In this document: piece by piece, positions 37,472-48,846 of the stretch | How positions within the stretch are numbered: position 1 is the first letter of the stretch | Layout: each line of letters begins with the position of its first letter | Source: Variovorax beijingensis | GTDB lineage: Bacteria; Pseudomonadota; Gammaproteobacteria; Burkholderiales; Burkholderiaceae_C | Direction of reading: 5' to 3' | Assembly: GCF_003951285.1 (NCBI RefSeq) | Contig: NZ_RXFQ01000016.1 | Location: 62,001-126,000 of the forward strand | DNA: 64,000 bases | Program-made: the position numbers and the translations under genes | The notes under the pieces: generated by a model | Databases searched by the model: none | Seen by the model: the letters and a program-made list of their open reading frames with translations, nothing else | What the model was told of the DNA's origin: nothing

Positions 37472-38572
37472 TCAGCTGAAAAGGCGCCGAGCCAGCGGCG
37501 AGCCGGCGGCCAGGTCGCGCGACTCGAGCGTGTCGTAGAGCTGCTCGAGGTCGGCGCCGATCACGTCCATGGTTTCTTCGCGCAGCAGCTGGCCATCGCT
37601 GTCGGTGACCACGCCGTCCATTTCGCGCGCCAGCGTGGCGGCAGCTTCGCGCATGCGGCGAAACGGCTGCTCGGCGCGGTCGACCTGCGGCACGTCCAGG
37701 CTCAGGCTGAGTTCGCGGATGGCCGATTGCGCCGGATCGTCGGCCAGCGCGGCCTGCGTATCGAACGAAAGTCCGAGGATCGGCGGCAGCCCGGCCTCGC
37801 TGGTCGGCAGCACCATGCGCCCCGGAATGATGCCCGCCACAAAGCCCAGCCGCGCCGCGTTCTGCTGCACATAACCGGGACTCCAGGCCGCATGCAGCGC
37901 GCGCAGCACGAAACCCAGCTGCGCATCGTGCGCGCTGGCGAACTGGTCGAGTTCGCGAGCGCGCGCCACCTCGTCGAGCATTTCGGGAAACTCGAGCGCG
38001 CCGTTGACGGCATCGGCAAAGGCCTGCGCCTTGACGACGAATTCGGAATACTCGATCTCGTTGAGCGCCCCGGTGCGGTTGGCCAGCTGCACGCCCACCT
38101 GGAAGGCGCTGTAGCGCTGGCCCGGTACGGGCGGCTCCCATTGGCCGGTGTGCTCGTTCAAACCTTCGATAGCCACGGGCTTGCTGCCCGCGCGGCGCGT
38201 GGGCGGCATGGCCGCGATGGCCGCGTCGCCCGATGCGAGCCCGTCCAGCGACACCGGCGCGATCACGTCGATGAGCGGATCGAGCCCGCCACGCCGCTCG
38301 GCCGTCGGCACCGGGTTCGCACTGGGCGCGGGCAGATCCGGGTCGAACAGGGGCTCGTGGCGTTCGTGGCCCGGCGTCGGGTGCGGATCGATGTGCAGCA
38401 TCGGCTCCACGCCGTCGGACGAGGACGATGGCCGGTCCGCTTCGGACAGGTCGCGGTCAGTGGCATCGGGCTGGCGCGGCGCATTGCGGCGCGAGGTCAG
38501 GGTGTTGTAGGCAACGACGGCCGCGAGGACGAGGCCGCCGAGGATGGCCAGGGCGAGAGTGAGATTGCTCAT
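37472..38572 (-). CDS. zipA: Cell division protein ZipA homologue, 366 aa
   Basis: ZipA tethers FtsZ to the inner membrane. Residues 4-24 form a membrane segment (LTLALAILGGLVLAAVVAYNTL). A long charged, proline-rich linker follows, and the C-terminal 220 residues contain the FtsZ-binding fold (QRYSAFQVGVQLANRTGALN, FDTQAALADDPAQSAIREL). It starts 12 bases after the smc stop. Sequence likeness to E. coli ZipA is modest, so the call rests partly on gene order. Confidence 0.85.
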   Translation of the reverse strand: MSNLTLALAILGGLVLAAVVAYNTLTSRRNAPRQPDATDRDLSEADRPSSSSDGVEPMLHIDPHPTPGHERHEPLFDPDLPAPSANPVPTAERRGGLDPLIDVIAPVSLDGLASGDAAIAAMPPTRRAGSKPVAIEGLNEHTGQWEPPVPGQRYSAFQVGVQLANRTGALNEIEYSEFVVKAQAFADAVNGALEFPEMLDEVARARELDQFASAHDAQLGFVLRALHAAWSPGYVQQNAARLGFVAGIIPGRMVLPTSEAGLPPILGLSFDTQAALADDPAQSAIRELSLSLDVPQVDRAEQPFRRMREAAATLAREMDGVVTDSDGQLLREETMDVIGADLEQLYDTLESRDLAAGSPLARRLFS

Positions 38573-38584
38573 GCGCTGCCCGGC

Positions 38585-42100
<3,516 letters not shown>

Positions 42101-42213
42101 GACTTGTCGGCCTGCCTTGGCATGACGCCAAGGTATTGATTTGTAAGGAAAATTGCACGGACCTGCCGTTCGAGACAGGCCGCCGCCCCAGCCGTGGATG
42201 ATAACGTCAGGGC

Positions 42214-42975
42214 ATGAGCGATTCCCTGGTTTCATCCCCCCTTGCCGTGCGCCGCGCTTGCGTGCTGGCCGGTGCGGCCGCCCTGCTGGGCCTTGGCGGC
42301 TGCGCGGCCGTGCGTTCCACCGACCGCGCCGAACCCTATACCAACCAGGAATGGTTGCAGTCCAGCGCCAACCGCATTGCCAACCTCTCCCTGCGCGACA
42401 ACCTGCAATCGATCCGGCGCGTGCAGACCACGCTCTACCGGCGCAACCCGCGCGAATGGCGCAAGTCGGCCGCCAGCATCGAGGCGGCGGCCCAGCGCGC
42501 CTGGGATGCAGTGCTGACGGGGCCCGCCCTGCCCGAACTGCGGGGCGCCACCGGCATCGATGCCATCCGCATGGCCTTCGATACCGGGCCCCAGGGCTAC
42601 CAGGGGGACCGGGTGGCGGCGCTGGTCGTCGGCTGGGCCACGATGCTCAAGCAGGCCAACGGCGACACCTGGGACCAGACCATGCTCGACGGCGTCAACG
42701 CCGAGAACAGCTACCGGGCCGCGCGCAACTTCGAGATATCGCTCTGGCTGATCGCCTCCAAGACCGGCCCCGACGGCCAGCCGCTGCTGCTGGCCACCGA
42801 GATCAGCGAGCGCGGGCGCAACCTCGTGGCCGACCGCGAACTGTCCAAGGTGGTGGCGCGGCTCGACCTGCTGGCCGCCCAGGCCGACGAGAAATACCGG
42901 CGCGCGGCGCTCGATTTCGGCCAGAACTGGGTCATGGGCGTCGTGATGCCCTTCTTCACGCTGGTACCTCGGTAG
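42214..42975 (+). CDS. Predicted lipoprotein of unknown function, 253 aa
   Basis: The N-terminus has a signal with lipobox LLGLGGC (C30). The rest is a soluble, mostly helical domain with no motif I know (NQEWLQSSANRIANLSLRDNL, GYQGDRVAALVVGWATMLKQ). It is divergent from smc with 113 bases between starts. GATAAC at 42200-42205 may be its -10 box. It is followed after 69 bases by hipB-like, whose operator lies in that gap. Confidence 0.75.
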   Translation: MSDSLVSSPLAVRRACVLAGAAALLGLGGCAAVRSTDRAEPYTNQEWLQSSANRIANLSLRDNLQSIRRVQTTLYRRNPREWRKSAASIEAAAQRAWDAVLTGPALPELRGATGIDAIRMAFDTGPQGYQGDRVAALVVGWATMLKQANGDTWDQTMLDGVNAENSYRAARNFEISLWLIASKTGPDGQPLLLATEISERGRNLVADRELSKVVARLDLLAAQADEKYRRAALDFGQNWVMGVVMPFFTLVPR

Positions 42976-43001
42976 AAAATACGGCGAAATACCTCGTGCC
43001 A

Positions 43002-43044
43002 GGAAACATATTTCCGAAACCGCAGTTTGCGGTAATATGTTTCC
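43002..43044. promoter_or_regulatory. Nested inverted-repeat operator of the hipBA-like pair
   Basis: GGAAACATATT (43002-43012) and AATATGTTTCC (43034-43044) are perfect 11-base arms. Between them lies a second inverted repeat, ACCGCA-GTT-TGCGGT (43019-43033). TAATAT (43033-43038) is a good -10 box inside the right arm, so repressor binding would block the promoter. The right arm ends on the base before the GTG start. Confidence 0.8.
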
Positions 43045-43374
43045 GTGAACAAGCAGGAACTCATCACCGCCCTGGCGGCCCGGCGCGAGGCCGCGGGCCT
43101 CGGCAATGCAGAAATCGCGCTGCGCTCGGGCCTGACCGAGCGTTCGGTGCGCAACGCGCTGAGCCTGAAGGGAAATCCGCAGATGTCTTCGCTGCTGGCG
43201 CTGGTCGACGCCCTGGGCCTCGAACTGCAACTCGCGCCCAAGGGCTTCGGCGAACGCGCGGACACCGAGCCCGGCTATCGCCCGGTGCCCACGCGCATCG
43301 GCAATGCCGTCGGCGCCGCGGCTGCGCCGCCGGCTCCGGCTTCCGGGCCGCGTTCGAGGAAGCGTTCGCCATGA
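43045..43374 (+). CDS. HipB-like helix-turn-helix antitoxin/repressor, 109 aa
   Basis: The protein is a Cro/cI-type regulator with its HTH at residues about 4-65 (LGNAEIALRSGLTERSVRNAL). The C-terminal third is proline- and arginine-rich and probably disordered. In HipBA systems HipB neutralises HipA and represses the operon. It starts with GTG at 43045 without a ribosome site, six bases after a -10 box. Its stop overlaps the hipA-like start (ATGA). Confidence 0.85.
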   Translation: MNKQELITALAARREAAGLGNAEIALRSGLTERSVRNALSLKGNPQMSSLLALVDALGLELQLAPKGFGERADTEPGYRPVPTRIGNAVGAAAAPPAPASGPRSRKRSP

Positions 43375-44669
43375 ACGTCAAGATCCTCGAGATCTCCCTC
43401 GGTGCGCGCCGCTTCGGCAAGCTGTTCCAGTACGCGGACCTGTGCCGCTTCGTGGCGGAGCCCGAACTGGTGGCCGCACCGCCGCCCGAGGTGCTTTCGC
43501 TTTCGATGGTGGCCAGCGATCCCTCGGCGCAGGCGGCCCTGTGGAGCGACGTCAAGAACCCGCTCTTCAACGCACAGGGCGGGCAGCTGCCGCGCTTCTT
43601 CCAGAACCTGCTGCCCGAGGGCGTCCTGCGCAGCCATATCGCGCAGTTGCGCGGCTGCCGCGAGAACGATTACTTCGAGCTGCTTGCGGCTTGCGGCGGC
43701 GACCTGCCTGGCGCGGTGAGCGCGCGGCCGGTTTCGGTCGACCGCGGCACCTTGCAGCGGCTCATCACCCAGGACCAGGATGCGCTCGAGATGTCCGTGG
43801 TCGAGCTGCCGATGCCGCAAGGCATCTCGGTGTCGGGCGTGCAGCCCAAGCTCGGCCTGCGCCGGCAGGGCGGGCGCTATGTGGCCCGCACCCGCGCCGG
43901 CGCGAGCACGCGCGTGATTGCCAAGCTGCCCGTGGCCGGGCGCCCCCATATGCCGCAGCTGGAAATGCTCTCGCTCCAGTTGGCGGGCGCGGCCGGCGTC
44001 GAGGTCTGCCACGCCGAACTCGCGCCGCTCTCGGCCATCGCCGCCGAGCACAGCTACGCGCTGCCCGACGAGCCCGACTTCCTTGCCGTGACGCGCTTCG
44101 ACCGCGAAGGCGCACGCCGCATCCATTTCGAGGATTTCGCGCAGGTGCTCGCGGTCGATCCGATGCACAAGTACAGCGCCAGCTATCTCGACATGGCGCT
44201 GGCGATGCGCGCCTTTCCATCGCTCGGCGAGGAGGCGGTGCTCGAACTCGTGCGGCGCCTCGCGGTGAACGACCTGCTCGGCAACCCCGACGCGCATCTG
44301 AAGAACTTCGGCGTGCTGTACCCCGACGGCATCGCGCCGCGGCTGGCCCCGGCCTACGACATCGTGGCCTATGCCGCGCTCCAGGGCGTCGACGGCCATG
44401 CGCTGCCCCTCCTGCCTGTCGCGCCGGGCGAGGCCGCCCCCCGGCGCAGCGCCCTGTTCACGCCCGCCAGCGTGCGTGCCTTCTGCTTTTCGGCCGGGCT
44501 GCACGAGCCGCTGGTGCGGCGCACCGTTGCCGACACGGCGCGGCTCGCGCGCAGCCGGTGGCCCGCGATGATCGAGGCATCGGCGCTGCCTGCCGCGTGG
44601 AAGAAGCGGCTGCAGCAGCGCCTGCAGGCACATCCCTTGCTGCAGGGCATGGCCAGGCGCGGCAAATAG
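43371..44669 (+). CDS. HipA-like Ser/Thr kinase toxin, 432 aa
   Basis: HipA kinases stop growth by phosphorylating targets such as GltX. The N-terminal HipA domain (residues 1-125) is followed by the kinase core. Visible landmarks are the ISVSGVQPK loop (S153 aligns with the autophosphorylated serine of E. coli HipA), K185 in VIAKLP, catalytic D307 and N312 in NPDAHLKNFG, and metal-binding D330 in PAYDIVAY. All key residues are present, so it should be active. The ATG at 43371 overlaps the antitoxin stop. Confidence 0.9.
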   Translation: MNVKILEISLGARRFGKLFQYADLCRFVAEPELVAAPPPEVLSLSMVASDPSAQAALWSDVKNPLFNAQGGQLPRFFQNLLPEGVLRSHIAQLRGCRENDYFELLAACGGDLPGAVSARPVSVDRGTLQRLITQDQDALEMSVVELPMPQGISVSGVQPKLGLRRQGGRYVARTRAGASTRVIAKLPVAGRPHMPQLEMLSLQLAGAAGVEVCHAELAPLSAIAAEHSYALPDEPDFLAVTRFDREGARRIHFEDFAQVLAVDPMHKYSASYLDMALAMRAFPSLGEEAVLELVRRLAVNDLLGNPDAHLKNFGVLYPDGIAPRLAPAYDIVAYAALQGVDGHALPLLPVAPGEAAPRRSALFTPASVRAFCFSAGLHEPLVRRTVADTARLARSRWPAMIEASALPAAWKKRLQQRLQAHPLLQGMARRGK

Positions 44670-44743
44670 AAAAAAAGCAAAACCTCGGCCCCTAGAATGA
44701 TCCGGCCCTTCACTCCTCCACCCATTCGAGGCAGCAGCAACTC

Positions 44744-45436
44744 ATGAGCTCCATCAATTTCATCGGCGGCGAAAAAGGCGGTGTCGGCAAGTCGGTCACG
44801 GCGCGCGTGCTGGCGCAGTACTTCATCGACCACAGCCGGCCTTTCACGGGCTTCGACACCGACCGCTCGCACAGCTCGTTCACGCGCTTCTACGAGGGCT
44901 TTGCCTCGCCCATCGTGGTCGACAGCTTCGAGGGCCTCGATACCGTGGTGAACGGCTTCGAGACCAACCCGCAGCAAAGCGTCATCGTCGACCTGGCGGC
45001 CCAGACGCTGGCGCCGCTGTCGCGCTGGATCAAGGAATCGGACCTGTTCGACGTGTTCGACGAACTGGGCGTGGCCGTCAACTTCTGGCACGTGCTGGAC
45101 GACGGCAAGGACTCCACCGACCTGCTCGGCACGCTGATCGACACCTTCGGCAACCGGCCCAACTACATCGTGGTGCAGAACTATGGGCGCGGCAGCGACT
45201 TCGGCATGCTGCTGGCCTCGCAGTCGCTCTCCAAGGCCACCACGAACGGCGCCCGCGTGATCACGCTGCCGCGCCTGCACGAGGCGAGCATGCGCAAGAT
45301 CGATGCGCAGAACACCAGTTTCTGGAAGGCCGTGAACGACCGCGAAGGGCCGCATGCGCTCGGCCTGCTGGAGCGCCAGCGCGTGAAGTCCTGGCTGGCG
45401 ACCGCCTACGCGGCCTTCGACACCCTGCCGCTTTAG
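44744..45436 (+). CDS. Orphan ParA/MinD-like P-loop ATPase, 230 aa
   Basis: The N-terminus MSSINFIGGEKGGVGKSVTA holds the deviant Walker A motif of the ParA/MinD family (K11 and K16). The switch aspartate may lie in FDTDRSHSSF and the second in VIVDLAAQT. No partner ParB gene is near. Such single-gene ATPases are sometimes labelled mobilisation proteins, but nothing mobile is seen here. It follows the hipA-like gene after 74 bases. The substrate it positions is unknown. Confidence 0.8.
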   Translation: MSSINFIGGEKGGVGKSVTARVLAQYFIDHSRPFTGFDTDRSHSSFTRFYEGFASPIVVDSFEGLDTVVNGFETNPQQSVIVDLAAQTLAPLSRWIKESDLFDVFDELGVAVNFWHVLDDGKDSTDLLGTLIDTFGNRPNYIVVQNYGRGSDFGMLLASQSLSKATTNGARVITLPRLHEASMRKIDAQNTSFWKAVNDREGPHALGLLERQRVKSWLATAYAAFDTLPL

Positions 45437-45952
45437 CTAGCGCGCCGCGGGCCGGCGAAGCAGCAGCACGAGCAGCAGGACCGCCAGCACCACGAAGGCA
45501 ACGAACGACCAGTTCGCCAGCGTCAGGCCGAACAGCGACCAGTCGACCTTCGAGCAGTCGCCGCCGCCGCGAAAGATCATCGGCAGCGCCCGCTTGAGCG
45601 GAAAGGTCTCGATCATTCCGTAGAGGTCGCGCCCGCAGGTCACGACCTCGGGCGGATTCCACTGGAGCCAGCTTTGCGAGGCCGCCGTGTAGGCGCCGCC
45701 AACAGCCGACACCAGCGCCAGCACACCGCCCGTCGCCTGCAGGCCGCGGCTCCTGAACACGCCGGCCAGTCCGGTGAAGAGCGCCACCAGCACCAGCGCA
45801 TAGCGCTGCACGATGCACATGGGGCAAGGCTCGAGGCCGACCACGTGCTGCAGGTAGAGTCCGAAGGCCAGCATCAGGACGCAGGCCAGGCAGATCAGCC
45901 CATATGCGCGGCGCGGCGCGCCGAAGTACCAATCGATCAAGGGGAAACCCAA
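45437..45952 (-). CDS. dsbB: Disulfide bond formation protein DsbB, 171 aa
   Basis: DsbB reoxidises DsbA in the periplasm with quinone. It has four membrane helices. Cysteine pairs C43/C46 (EPCPMCIVQR) and C106/C133 (VTCGRD, GGDCSKVDW) are all kept. The best start is TTG at 45952 (LGFPLIDWYF), which overlaps the end of cysA by 16 bases; no ATG fits before the first helix. It is the last gene of a string that begins with a peroxiredoxin and includes the sulfate importer. Confidence 0.9.
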   Translation of the reverse strand: MGFPLIDWYFGAPRRAYGLICLACVLMLAFGLYLQHVVGLEPCPMCIVQRYALVLVALFTGLAGVFRSRGLQATGGVLALVSAVGGAYTAASQSWLQWNPPEVVTCGRDLYGMIETFPLKRALPMIFRGGGDCSKVDWSLFGLTLANWSFVAFVVLAVLLLVLLLRRPAAR

Positions 45953-47034
45953 TCTTCTTCTACGAACACCCGGGCCTTGCGCGGCGTGGCGACGACGGTG
46001 TCGCCCTCCTGCAGGCCCAGTTCACGGAACTGTTGCGCAGGGAGTTGCGCCTCGATGATGGTTCCGGAGCCCGGATTATCTGGATTCGTTTCGGTGGGCT
46101 CAAGTTCCAGCCGCGCGATCGGGCCGACCACGATGGCTCGCGACAGGGTGGCCACGATGCCGGTGGCGCCGGCGGTGTAGCGCTCCACGGTCAGGTCGTG
46201 CGGTCGCACATAGGCCATGGCCTTGGCGTCGCGCGCGCCGCTGTGTTCGGGCGAGTCCAGGCGCATGCCGTCGAGCTGCACCGCGCCATTGTCGGCGCGG
46301 CCATGGAACAGGTTCACATCGCCCAGGAAGCCGTAGACGAACGGGCTCGCGGGCTGGTCCCACACCTCCTGCGGCGAGCCGACCTGCTCGATGCGGCCCT
46401 TGTTGATGACCACCACGCGGTCGGCCACTTCGAGTGCTTCTTCCTGGTCGTGCGTGACGAAGATCGAGGTGACGTGCAGCTCGTCGTGCAGCCGGCGCAG
46501 CCAGCGGCGCAGCTCCTTGCGCACCTTGGCGTCGAGTGCGCCGAAGGGTTCATCGAGCAGCAGCACCTTGGGCTCCACCGCCAGCGCGCGGGCCAGCGCG
46601 ATGCGCTGGCGCTGGCCGCCGGACAGCTGCGACGGGTAGCGGTCGGCCAGCCAGTCGAGCTGCACCAGCTTGAGCAGGTCGGTCACCTTGGCTTTGATCT
46701 GCGCGTCGCTCGGGCGCTCCTTGCGCGGCTTCACGCGCAGGCCGAAGGCCACGTTCTCGAACACGGTCATGTGGCGGAACAGCGCGTAGTGCTGGAACAC
46801 GAAGCCGACCTGGCGTTCGCGCACGTGCACGTCGGTGGTGTCTTCGCCCGAGAAGTGGATGCTGCCGGTGTCGGCCGTTTCCAGGCCCGCGATGATGCGC
46901 AGCAGCGTGGTCTTGCCGCAGCCCGAGGGGCCGAGCAGCGCGACCAGTTCGCCCGACTCGACGTCGAGGTTCACGTTGTTCAGCGCGCGAAAATCGCCGA
47001 ACTGCTTGCTGATGTTGCGGATTTCGATGCTCAT
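45937..47034 (-). CDS. cysA: Sulfate/thiosulfate ABC transporter ATP-binding protein CysA, 365 aa
   Basis: This is the ATPase of the sulfate importer. Walker A is GPSGCGKTTLLRIIAG, the signature LSGGQRQRIALARAL, and Walker B VLLLDEPFGALDAK. A C-terminal TOBE-type regulatory domain follows residue 240. The neighbours cysT, cysW and a sulfate-binding protein confirm the role. It lies 20 bases after cysW. Confidence 0.95.
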   Translation of the reverse strand: MSIEIRNISKQFGDFRALNNVNLDVESGELVALLGPSGCGKTTLLRIIAGLETADTGSIHFSGEDTTDVHVRERQVGFVFQHYALFRHMTVFENVAFGLRVKPRKERPSDAQIKAKVTDLLKLVQLDWLADRYPSQLSGGQRQRIALARALAVEPKVLLLDEPFGALDAKVRKELRRWLRRLHDELHVTSIFVTHDQEEALEVADRVVVINKGRIEQVGSPQEVWDQPASPFVYGFLGDVNLFHGRADNGAVQLDGMRLDSPEHSGARDAKAMAYVRPHDLTVERYTAGATGIVATLSRAIVVGPIARLELEPTETNPDNPGSGTIIEAQLPAQQFRELGLQEGDTVVATPRKARVFVEEDWVSP

Positions 47035-47054
47035 GGTCTTGTTCTCTCGTCTTC

Positions 47055-47957
47055 TCAGGCCGCCGACGGCTCGGGGGGACGCTCGGGCGGCAGCTCGGCG
47101 ATGGCTTTCATTTCGCGCTCATGGCGCCACTCGATGACCGACTTGATCACCAGGGTGACCAGCGCCAGGATCGCCAGCAGCGAGGCCACCGCGAAGGCGG
47201 CCACCGACTGGTATTCGTTGTAGAGCACCTCGACGTGCAGCGGCATCGTGTTGGTCTGGCCGCGGATGTGGCCCGATACCACCGACACCGCGCCGAACTC
47301 GCCCATGGCGCGCGCGTTGCACAGGATCACGCCGTACAGCAGGCCCCACTTGATGTTGGGCAAGGTCACGCGCCGGAAGGTCTGCCAGCCGGTCGCGCCG
47401 AGCACGATGGCGGCCTGCTCCTCGTCGGTGCCCTGCGCCTGCATCAGCGGAATGAGTTCGCGCGCAATGAAGGGGAAGGTCACGAACACGGTGGCCAGCA
47501 CGATGCCGGGCACGGCGAAGATGATCTTGATGTCGTGCTCCGCCAGCCACGGGCCGAACCAGCCCTGCGCGCCGAACACCAGCACGTAGATCAGGCCCGC
47601 CACCACCGGCGACACCGCGAACGGCAGGTCGATCAGCGTGGTGAGAAAGGCCTTGCCGCGGAACTCGAACTTGGCGATGGCCCAGGCCGCGGCCACGCCG
47701 AACACGAGGTTCATCGGCACCGCGATGGCGGCGGTGATCAGCGTGAGGCGGATGGCGCTCCACGCATCGGGCTCCTTCAGCGCCTCGAGGTAGGCATTGA
47801 GGCCCTTGCGCAGCGCCTCGACCGCCACGGCCGCCAGCGGCAGCACGAGGAACAGGAACATGAACGCCAGGGCGACGCCGATCAGCGTCCAGCGGACCCA
47901 GGCCGACTCGGTGGTGCCGGCCTGCGCGCGGCGGATGATCTTGGAAGGTGCGCTCAT
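47055..47957 (-). CDS. cysW: Sulfate ABC transporter permease CysW, 300 aa
   Basis: This is an inner-membrane permease with six membrane segments and the EAA loop EEQAAIVLGATGWQTFRRVTL. It keeps ARAMGEFGAVSVVSGHIRGQ, typical of CysW. It starts one base after the cysT stop. Its C-terminal tail is proline-rich (ELPPERPPEPSAA). Confidence 0.94.
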   Translation of the reverse strand: MSAPSKIIRRAQAGTTESAWVRWTLIGVALAFMFLFLVLPLAAVAVEALRKGLNAYLEALKEPDAWSAIRLTLITAAIAVPMNLVFGVAAAWAIAKFEFRGKAFLTTLIDLPFAVSPVVAGLIYVLVFGAQGWFGPWLAEHDIKIIFAVPGIVLATVFVTFPFIARELIPLMQAQGTDEEQAAIVLGATGWQTFRRVTLPNIKWGLLYGVILCNARAMGEFGAVSVVSGHIRGQTNTMPLHVEVLYNEYQSVAAFAVASLLAILALVTLVIKSVIEWRHEREMKAIAELPPERPPEPSAA

Positions 47958-47958
47958 G

Positions 47959-48846
47959 TCAGGCTCCCGCGCGCTTGCGCTGCCACGCTTGCAGGCCGTT
48001 GATGACCAGCAGCAGGATGAACGACAGCACCAGCATCACCAGCGCGACGGCCGTGGCGCCCGTGTAGTCGTACTGCTCCAGCTTGCCGATGATGATGAGC
48101 GGCGTGATCTCGGAAATCATCGGCATGTTGCCGGCGATGAAGATCACGGAGCCGTACTCGCCGATGGCGCGTGCGAAGGCCATCGCAAAGCCCGTCAGCA
48201 GCGCGGGCGCGATCGACGGAAAGATCACCTTGGTGAAGGTCTGCAGGCGAGTGGCGCCCAGCGAGGTGGCGGCTTCTTCGAGTTCCTTCTCGGCGTCCTC
48301 GAGCACCGGCTGCACCGTGCGCACCACGAAGGGCAGCCCGATGAAGATCAGCGCGATCACGATGCCCGCCGGCGTGAACGCCAGCTTGATGCCGTGCGGC
48401 TCGAGCAGCTGCCCGATCCAGCCGTTGCCCGCGAGCAGCGCCGTGAGCGAGATGCCGGCCACGGCCGTGGGCAGCGCGAACGGCAGGTCGACCAACGCAT
48501 CGACGATGCGCTTGCCCGGGAACTTGTAGCGCACCAGCACCCAGGCCACCAGCAGGCCGAACACCGCATTCACCATGGCGGCGATCAGCGAGGCGCCGAA
48601 GGTCAGGCGGTACGAGGCCATCACGCGCGGCGCGGTCACCGACACCCAGAAGTGCTCCCAGGTCATCGTGAAGGTCTTGAAGACCAGCGCCGACAGCGGG
48701 ATCAGCACGATCAGGCACAGATAGAAGACCGTGAAGCCCAGCGTGATGTGGAAACCGGGCAGCACGCGCTTGGCGCCCCCTGCCCGGTTGGCACGTGAAA
48801 AAGGCGCTCCCGCTGCCGGGAGCGCCGAAGAAGCAGCGCCGCTCAT
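47959..48846 (-). CDS. cysT: Sulfate ABC transporter permease CysT (CysU), up to 295 aa
   Basis: This is the second permease of the importer. The core begins RVLPGFHITLGFTVFYLC, as in E. coli CysT, and keeps EEAATSLGATRLQTF and ARAIGEYGSVIFIAGN. The ATG at 48846 directly follows the stop of the binding-protein gene. However, the first 27 residues are encoded across an intrinsic terminator. An alternative start is GTG at 48765 (before LPGFHITL), with AGGGGG upstream, and it would give 268 residues. Confidence 0.93.
   Translation of the reverse strand: MSGAASSALPAAGAPFSRANRAGGAKRVLPGFHITLGFTVFYLCLIVLIPLSALVFKTFTMTWEHFWVSVTAPRVMASYRLTFGASLIAAMVNAVFGLLVAWVLVRYKFPGKRIVDALVDLPFALPTAVAGISLTALLAGNGWIGQLLEPHGIKLAFTPAGIVIALIFIGLPFVVRTVQPVLEDAEKELEEAATSLGATRLQTFTKVIFPSIAPALLTGFAMAFARAIGEYGSVIFIAGNMPMISEITPLIIIGKLEQYDYTGATAVALVMLVLSFILLLVINGLQAWQRKRAGA
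48798..48826 (-). terminator. Intrinsic terminator just after the sulfate-binding protein gene
   Basis: Leftward, GGCGCTCCCG-GCAG-CGGGAGCGCC makes a perfect ten-pair stem followed by TTTTTC. It begins 20 bases after the binding-protein stop codon and lies inside the first codons of the long cysT frame. It should reduce transcription into cysTWA. Confidence 0.8.

Noticed and set aside
42153..44669. An apparent 838-codon frame ending in HipA
   Set aside because: The first 400 codons are out-of-frame reading of the lipoprotein and hipB-like genes. HipA starts at 43371.
44693..44698. TAGAAT before the ParA-like gene as a promoter
   Set aside because: The -10 box is good, but no -35 box lies at 16-18 bases; the upstream sequence is an A-run.
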